Shown here: positions 30,652-35,039 of the stretch, in pieces
Position numbering within the stretch: position 1 is the first letter of the stretch
How the letters are laid out: the number at the start of each line of letters is the position of its first letter
Assembly: GCA_049594615.1 (NCBI GenBank)
Contig: JBMYJR010000030.1
Coordinates: 1 to 35,039 of the forward strand
Reading direction: 5' to 3'
Source: CAXPZW01 sp049594615
GTDB taxonomy: Bacteria; Bacteroidota; Bacteroidia; Flavobacteriales_D; Sanyastnellaceae
Length of the DNA stretch: 35,039 nucleotides
Notes under the pieces: model-generated
What the model saw: the letters and a program-made list of their open reading frames with translations, nothing else
Databases searched by the model: none
Told to the model about the DNA's origin: nothing
Made by a program: the position numbers and the translations under genes

Positions 30652-31506
30652 TTGAATTTCCTCCAAAATCAGCCTTTCGAGGGCAGCCGTAAACGCGTAC
30701 TTTACACCGACCTGTTGTGGGACCCCGAGGCCTCGCCCAAGAAGGTGGTTGTGTTTTGCCACGGCTACAATGGCTTCAAAGATTGGGGGCCGTGGCACGC
30801 TGTGGGGCAATTTTTTGCCCAACGTGGATTTTTGTTTGTCAAATTCAACTTCAGCCACAATGGTGTCACGCCTGAGGATTTCACCGCATTTGGTGACCTG
30901 GAGGCCTTCGCAGAGAACAACCTCACCACCGAACTCGACGATTTGGGGTGCCTGTTTGATGCCTTGGAGACCTTTGAGGTGGACGGCATACCCACCCTCG
31001 ATCGCGAACTGTGTCTGATAGGTCACAGTCGGGGTGGCGCAATTGCTACGCTACGCGCGGGAGAGGATGACCGGGTAAAACGCCTGTGCACGTGGGCCGG
31101 GGTGTCCAACTACGAGGACCGCTTTCTGTTAGGCAACGCATTGGTCAAATGGAAAGAGGAAGGCGTCTACTACGTACGCAATGGCCGAACCGGACAGCAA
31201 ATGCCCCACAACTTCCAGTATTACTTGGACTTCCGCAACAACCAAGAACGGCTAGACATCAAAGAGGCTTGCTACCGATTGACGTGCCCGCATTTGGTCT
31301 TGCACGGCGCGTCCGACGAAGCAGTACACCTGACAGAGGCCATGCGCCTGCACAAATGGTCCAGGGGTTCGGAGCTGGTGATCTTGGACGATACGGGCCA
31401 CACCTTTGGCGGGCGCCATCCCTGGCTTTCTGACACGTTGCCCGAGGCCTTGGAGAAAGTGTGTCAGCGTACCTCAGATTTCTTTTACAAAAGAAAGGCC
31501 CGCTGA
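30652..31506 (+). CDS. Alpha/beta hydrolase (dienelactone hydrolase-like)
   Basis: The 284-residue protein has VVVFCHGYNGFKDWG as the oxyanion region, LCLIGHSRGGAIATLRAG with nucleophile Ser, HLVLHGASDEAVHL with the acid Asp, and DDTGHTFGGRHPW with the catalytic His. The family, common in Bacteroidota, has unknown physiological substrates. No ATG precedes the conserved region; the open frame begins at 30613, and TTG at 30652 gives MNFLQNQPFEGSRK, matching homologues as I remember them. The stop lies inside a terminator stem shared with the convergent gene. Confidence 0.85.
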   Translation: MNFLQNQPFEGSRKRVLYTDLLWDPEASPKKVVVFCHGYNGFKDWGPWHAVGQFFAQRGFLFVKFNFSHNGVTPEDFTAFGDLEAFAENNLTTELDDLGCLFDALETFEVDGIPTLDRELCLIGHSRGGAIATLRAGEDDRVKRLCTWAGVSNYEDRFLLGNALVKWKEEGVYYVRNGRTGQQMPHNFQYYLDFRNNQERLDIKEACYRLTCPHLVLHGASDEAVHLTEAMRLHKWSRGSELVILDDTGHTFGGRHPWLSDTLPEALEKVCQRTSDFFYKRKAR

Positions 31507-31522
31507 ATCAGCGGACCTTTCT
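31492..31522. terminator. Bidirectional terminator between hydrolase and T9SS genes
   Basis: AGAAAGG-c-CCGCT and AGCGG-a-CCTTTCT pair with one C-A mismatch over a GAATC loop. The minus side runs into TTTCTTTT, the plus side into TTTCTC. The hydrolase stop codon lies in the loop region. Confidence 0.7.
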
Positions 31523-31540
31523 CAATCAGGCAAAGTGTGC

Positions 31541-32479
31541 CTAGCGTACAATCAATCGTTCGATGCGGGCTTGGTCGCCGCTTTCGAGGCGTACCAGGTA
31601 CAGACCGCTTTGCAGTTCTGACACGTCCACACGCTGCTTGCCATTCGGCTCGAGGGTGAAGGCAGAAACTTGCTGGCCGGTGAGGTTCATCACCGCTACT
31701 TGGATGGGGGTGAGGCCGTCGCCCGAGGAGATGTCCATGTAGTCAGTAGCTGGGTTGGGAGCAATCGACACCTCGGTGAGGTCGGCTTGCTCAACGATGC
31801 CAACACCAGTGGTCTCGGTCAAGACTACGTCATCTACGTAGTAAAGGCCAGGACCTGAGCCGGTGGGCTGGGTGCCGAAGAAATCCACGGCAGCCAAGCG
31901 GTTTTGGCCTGCAGCGCCGTTGGCGTTGTTCAATGACCATTGCCAGCTGTGAATCAGGTTGCCCTCGATGTAGAGGTAACCCATATCGTTGTCCATATCT
32001 GCGGCTACTTTTACGTCAAACCAAGCAGCGATGGGGAAGGTCTCGCCGCCGCCTTCAGTACCGCCTGCAATCCAGGTGATGTCGCCGGTAGAGCTGAAGA
32101 ATACGTCCACGGCCCATTCGTAATTGGTGTCGTCCACGGCCCAATCGTGCAGGAGGTTGAAGTAACCGCCTTGGCCTTGTGGAATGTACATTTTCCATTC
32201 TACGTCGTACTTGCCAGTGGTGTAAGGACCCACAGGCAATACGATGTCGGTAGGAGTGGCAGCAGTGATCTCCATGGAGTTGTTGCCTGAGTTGGCTTGG
32301 ACGGTGGTGACGAAGGCGTCTTCGGCAGATACTCCGGTCCAGGTTTCCCAAGTGTCAGAGAGCAGTGAGATGTAGCCCCCGTCTGGGTAGCCTTCAAAAT
32401 CGTCTTCAAAAAGAACAGTCTGGGCAGACAAGCCGGCTGCCGCCAGCAGGCCCATTCCGCAGAGTACAGTTTTGCGCAT
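31541..32479 (-). CDS. Secreted concanavalin-like protein with T9SS sorting domain
   Basis: The 312-residue protein starts MRKTVLCGMGLLAAAGLSAQ (signal peptide). Residues 21-215 form a beta-sandwich-like domain beginning VLFEDDFEGYPDG and containing YDVEWKMYIPQGQGGYFNLLH and GLYYVDDVVLTE, the layout of laminin-G/concanavalin-like folds. The tail is a type A sorting domain: VSIAPNPATDYMDI, VAVMNLTGQQVSAF, LQSGLYLVRLESGDQARIERLIVR. It should reach the surface or medium by T9SS. A glycan or polymer ligand is likely but unproved. Confidence 0.87.
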   Translation of the reverse strand: MRKTVLCGMGLLAAAGLSAQTVLFEDDFEGYPDGGYISLLSDTWETWTGVSAEDAFVTTVQANSGNNSMEITAATPTDIVLPVGPYTTGKYDVEWKMYIPQGQGGYFNLLHDWAVDDTNYEWAVDVFFSSTGDITWIAGGTEGGGETFPIAAWFDVKVAADMDNDMGYLYIEGNLIHSWQWSLNNANGAAGQNRLAAVDFFGTQPTGSGPGLYYVDDVVLTETTGVGIVEQADLTEVSIAPNPATDYMDISSGDGLTPIQVAVMNLTGQQVSAFTLEPNGKQRVDVSELQSGLYLVRLESGDQARIERLIVR

Positions 32480-32495
32480 AGGATAAGGTTTATGT

Positions 32496-32527
32496 TAAAC
32501 ATTCCGAAGGTAACCATTCAGCGCAAA
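32496..32527 (-). promoter_or_regulatory. Weak promoter-like elements before the T9SS gene
   Basis: TTTG at 32527-32524 is followed after 20 nt by AATGTTTA (32503-32496), two mismatches from TAnnTTTG; the ATG comes 16 nt later. Confidence 0.33.
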
Positions 32528-32537
32528 GTCTGACCGA

Positions 32538-33173
32538 CTAATTGTTGACATAGTGTGCCAAAAGTGCATTCCACTCAGCTTGCATGGTTGCGCCTTTGTC
32601 TTGGATGTACCATTTCTGTAACTCTGCGGAGAATTCACTGTAAGGCGGTTTGGGGTCTTCTTTGGCGCGCCAAGCGTCGTAGATCCTCTGCAAAGGAGCA
32701 GGGCGTGGTCCCCAGGTAAAGAGGACGTCTCCAGCCTCATCCAGCGCAATGACTTTGGGAATGGACTTGCCCCCGTTGGTCAGAAACTCTTCAATCAAAT
32801 GCGGGGCTTGGTCGCGCCACATGAAACGGGCATCCAACTTGGAGGAGGCCTCGGTCATACGCGCCACAAAGGGCGCAAGTTGGATGGCGTCGCCGCACCA
32901 GGTTTCAGTGATGAACACCAAGGTGATGCTGCGGTCCAAGTGGGCCAGGGTTTTCAGTGTCTGCTCGGAGAGCTGCGCAGTTTTATTCAAACGGCGCATG
33001 CGGGCCCAATTGAGCTTGGTGTAGCCGATGAGGCTGTCGCTTTGGTTGGGGCCCGAGGTTTCGCCGCGCTCAGCTTGCAGGCGGCTGATTTCCACGTATT
33101 CGTCGTAAGAGAAGGTGTCGGCAAAGCCCGATTGGATCACTTCTTCGAGGATGGACATGGTGTCTGGTTTCAT
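32538..33173 (-). CDS. Cytosolic thioredoxin-fold protein with single Cys (TETWCGDA)
   Basis: The protein has 211 residues from the ATG at 33173; no signal peptide is present. A helical N-terminus (about 1-75) leads to the thioredoxin-like strand ITLVFITETWCGDAIQ. Cys93 stands in a WCGDA motif in which the usual second Cys is Ala. SIPKVIALDEAGDVLFTWGPRP follows as the cis-Pro loop. The family is a thioredoxin-like group of Bacteroidota with this WCGDA variant, perhaps a monothiol reductase. The upstream 75 bases separate it from the divergent DUF2797 gene. Confidence 0.86.
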   Translation of the reverse strand: MKPDTMSILEEVIQSGFADTFSYDEYVEISRLQAERGETSGPNQSDSLIGYTKLNWARMRRLNKTAQLSEQTLKTLAHLDRSITLVFITETWCGDAIQLAPFVARMTEASSKLDARFMWRDQAPHLIEEFLTNGGKSIPKVIALDEAGDVLFTWGPRPAPLQRIYDAWRAKEDPKPPYSEFSAELQKWYIQDKGATMQAEWNALLAHYVNN

Positions 33174-33248
33174 GGTGTAAAACTCCAAAGCGCAGGTCAC
33201 GGTTCGGTCACGCCGAGGTCCGGTTCTGGTCGCGTAACTTGCGGCACC

Positions 33249-34064
33249 ATGGAATTCGCAGGCAACATTCGGAAAATGAAGGGAATCCCCGGATCTCCCA
33301 TCCAGTATTCGCTCCCGCTTTATGACATTTTGGAGCGGGGAGAGCAGGTCGATATGAACGCGTTGATTGGCCACGAGATTACGTTGCGGTATGACGGGGA
33401 AATCCACTGCACGGTTACAGGTAAGCGCATCCGCAAGACTTACGGCGACGGCATGAGTTACGATGCGTTTATGCAATCACCGTTGGCTTCTCCGAGCATC
33501 ATTCGCCCTGAGTTGTCCCGCATTCACGAAGGGGTAGCGTTGCGTGACAAGGAATGGGAAGAGGCGCACCACAACCAGCCGCACATCGTTTACCTCTCGC
33601 GCACCAGCAGCATCAAAGTGGGGGTAACCCGCACCACCAACGTGCCTTATCGGTGGATCGACCAAGGTGCAACTGAGGCCATTTTTTTTGCTGAGGTTCC
33701 GTACCGCCAACTGGCCGGATTGATCGAGGTGGCCATGAAGGATTTTCTGACCGACAAGACCAACTGGCGCAATATGCTCAAAGGTGTGGTGTCCGACACC
33801 ACCGATCTGCTCGAGAAGAAAGACGAGTTGCTCGAAGAGCTTCCGCCCGAATACCAAGAGTTCATTTCAGACAACGACGAGATCACCACCCTGGAGTTTC
33901 CATTGGAACAGCATCCGATCAAAGTCGCGAGCATCAAGCTGGACAAAACCCCACTGGTGCAAGGCAAGCTCGCAGGCATCAAAGGACAGTATTTGATTTT
34001 CTCAGACGGCCGCGTGATGAACATGCGCAGCCACAGCGGTTACCGCATTCGATTGGCGACTTAA
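33249..34064 (+). CDS. DUF2797 family protein lacking the usual cysteines
   Basis: The protein has 271 residues from the ATG at 33249. It has the DUF2797 core: HIVYLSRTSSIKVGVTRTTNVPYRWIDQGA, then AIFFAEVPYRQLAGLIEVAMKDFLTDKTNWRNML and a C-terminal YLIFSDGRVMNMRSHSGYRI. In remembered homologues the segment before HIVYL is a zinc-binding region with several Cys (such as YCYPCF, CDSC, ELCHYH, GTC). Here residues 60-105 read GDGMSYDAFMQSPLASPSII and PELSRIHEGVALRDKEWEE, with none of them. The function of the family is unknown. It ends with a 4-nt convergent overlap on the next gene. Confidence 0.88.
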   Translation: MEFAGNIRKMKGIPGSPIQYSLPLYDILERGEQVDMNALIGHEITLRYDGEIHCTVTGKRIRKTYGDGMSYDAFMQSPLASPSIIRPELSRIHEGVALRDKEWEEAHHNQPHIVYLSRTSSIKVGVTRTTNVPYRWIDQGATEAIFFAEVPYRQLAGLIEVAMKDFLTDKTNWRNMLKGVVSDTTDLLEKKDELLEELPPEYQEFISDNDEITTLEFPLEQHPIKVASIKLDKTPLVQGKLAGIKGQYLIFSDGRVMNMRSHSGYRIRLAT

Positions 34065-34912
34065 CGGCGCCACACCAATTCTACATCGACGTCCCTGCCC
34101 ACAATCTCTGCCACTTTGAGGTTGTGCACCACCCCGCGCAGCATTTTGTCCGAGACCCAACCGTGGGTGGCCCATTCGGTGGCGTGGTACCAGCGGGCGA
34201 CATCAGAAAGCTTTTGGCTGTAGCGTTCGGCCACGAGCGGGATGTTGGTCTCGTGCTCCATAAAGCGCTCGCAGGCAAAGTGGATGGTCTGCAGCATTTG
34301 CACCACGGCGTGCGGTTCGCGCTCCAGGATGTCCTCAGTGGCGGCAATCATAAAGCAGGGCCAAGGCGTCACAAATTCGCCAACACGGCGCAAGTCGCCG
34401 CGGTCCACCCAAGGCTTGGTGGTGTATTTCTCCCAGTAAAACACATCGGTTTCCAGGCGGTCCAAGGAGGGGAGTGCACCGTCGAGGTTTTTGATGATGT
34501 GGAACTGCTCGGGTTTGAGCTCGCGTTCGTGCAGGTTGGCGTCAACGATGGCCATCAAGTGTGAGCCCGAACCCAACCGGCTGATGGCATACTTGCGGTC
34601 GTAGATTTCGCTGTGGTGCTGCAGGGTGTTGTTTACCCCAGTATGGATGCCCCAGGTCAGCGGGGTGTTCACATACCCCGAAATGATGCGTGCAGGATTG
34701 CCTGCGAGGATGTCTTTGATGATGCCCTCGGTGAGCAGAATGCACGCGTCTACTTCGCCTTCGCGAAGCGCACGGGTCATTTGGCCGGTGCCGCCCGGAA
34801 AATTGGTCCACGAGAGTTCGATGCCGTTGGCCTTGAATTGGCCAGACTCGCGGGCCAAGTGGACCGGCAGGTTGAAGTGTTCGGGAACGCCCCCGATGCG
34901 CAGCTGTACCAT
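34061..34912 (-). CDS. ABC-type substrate-binding-like protein without signal peptide (Ca3427-like)
   Basis: The protein has 283 residues from the ATG at 34912, starting MVQLRIGGVPEHFNLPVHLARE. It follows the periplasmic binding protein type 2 (NMT1/SsuA-like) order: GGTGQMTRALREGEVDACILLTEG, NPARIISGYVNTPLTWGIHTG, YAISRLGSGSHLMAIVDA and GALPSLDRLETDVFYWEK. There is no signal peptide or lipobox, so it is probably cytosolic, as in the Ca3427-like branch of this fold. The ligand is unknown; thiamin precursors and sulfonates are typical of the wider family. It lies 22 nt downstream of the partial gene at the window edge. Confidence 0.85.
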   Translation of the reverse strand: MVQLRIGGVPEHFNLPVHLARESGQFKANGIELSWTNFPGGTGQMTRALREGEVDACILLTEGIIKDILAGNPARIISGYVNTPLTWGIHTGVNNTLQHHSEIYDRKYAISRLGSGSHLMAIVDANLHERELKPEQFHIIKNLDGALPSLDRLETDVFYWEKYTTKPWVDRGDLRRVGEFVTPWPCFMIAATEDILEREPHAVVQMLQTIHFACERFMEHETNIPLVAERYSQKLSDVARWYHATEWATHGWVSDKMLRGVVHNLKVAEIVGRDVDVELVWRR

Positions 34913-34934
34913 GGGTGTGAAAAAGGGAGGAAAG

Positions 34935-35039
34935 TTAGGTCTCCTGTGGTTTTTCGGACGTGTGTTTGACCGCAAAATGTTCCCCGTTGGTGATGGCGAT
35001 GATCACCGGTGAAAGGGTATGGGCCTGGTACAGAATTCG
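34935..35039 (-). CDS. C-terminal end of a gene cut by the window edge
   Basis: The last 34 codons of a minus-strand gene read through from the edge to a TAA at 34935: RILYQAHTLSPVIIAITNGE, then HFAVKHTSEKPQET. The charged, ordinary composition and the tight 22-nt spacing to the binding-protein gene suggest a real coding end. I do not recognise the family. Confidence 0.5.
   Translation of the reverse strand, partial: RILYQAHTLSPVIIAITNGEHFAVKHTSEKPQET

Noticed and set aside
21193..33187. Identical 15-mer TGGTGTAAAACTCCA at 21193-21207 and 33173-33187
   Set aside because: One such repeat is expected by chance in a window of this size, and flanking bases do not match.

Overview
The window is a compact chromosomal stretch from a member of the Bacteroidota, probably a fairly GC-rich relative of the Flavobacteriales/Cryomorphaceae type (the rank below phylum is an inference). 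The evidence is three surface proteins with type IX secretion (T9SS, Por) C-terminal sorting domains, a fourth protein made of three tandem sorting-like domains, promoter boxes of the TAnnTTTG type, few recognisable Shine-Dalgarno sites, and families typical of the phylum (DUF4369/TlpA-like thioredoxin, START-like SRPBCC, DUF2797-like and DUF7009-like proteins). I see no phage, insertion sequence, CRISPR array or rRNA.

Layout. 1-3447 (minus): sensor histidine kinase, formate-tetrahydrofolate ligase and a truncated bestrophin-like channel. 3676-10050 (plus): a 2124-residue secreted protein with about 19 cysteine-rich HYR/Ig-like repeats, three inserted or flanking modules and a T9SS tail. 10277-18940: an NhaC antiporter and then a molybdenum cofactor (Moco) island. 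The island has moaD-moaE on plus, a MobA fusion on minus, a MarR-pirin-Tat-exported protein set on plus, and DUF7009-moaA-moeA-moaC on minus. That last minus run starts further up at surE (20484) and passes through a small membrane protein and a YbjQ protein, with overlaps or gaps of at most about 80 nt. 20589-23391: a small T9SS protein, YjbQ, and two methyltransferases of visibly lower G+C.

23521-26010 (plus): an acyl-CoA thiolase of the PaaJ/PcaF type, PaaY and TrmN6, overlapped head to tail; the first two suggest phenylacetate or other aromatic catabolism. 26012-28323: START-like protein, a CAT-anticodon tRNA with promoter and terminator, and the triple sorting-domain protein. 28383-33173: a helical-repeat protein with an exported thioredoxin-like protein, an alpha/beta hydrolase, a T9SS-sorted glycan-binding-like protein and a cytosolic thioredoxin-fold protein. 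33249-35039: a DUF2797 homologue lacking the family's cysteines, a substrate-binding-like protein without a signal peptide, and the end of one more gene.

How the genes work together. MoaA and MoaC make cyclic pyranopterin monophosphate, MoaD/MoaE convert it to molybdopterin, MoeA inserts molybdate and MobA adds GMP. No molybdoenzyme or molybdate transporter lies in the window. I find no strong case for a wholly new system. The best candidates for novelty are the module-in-repeat architecture of the giant protein, the triple sorting-domain protein, the pirin plus Tat-exported pirin-like pair inside the Moco island, the cysteine-free DUF2797 protein, and promoter boxes only 4 nt upstream of several start codons, which hint at leaderless transcripts.
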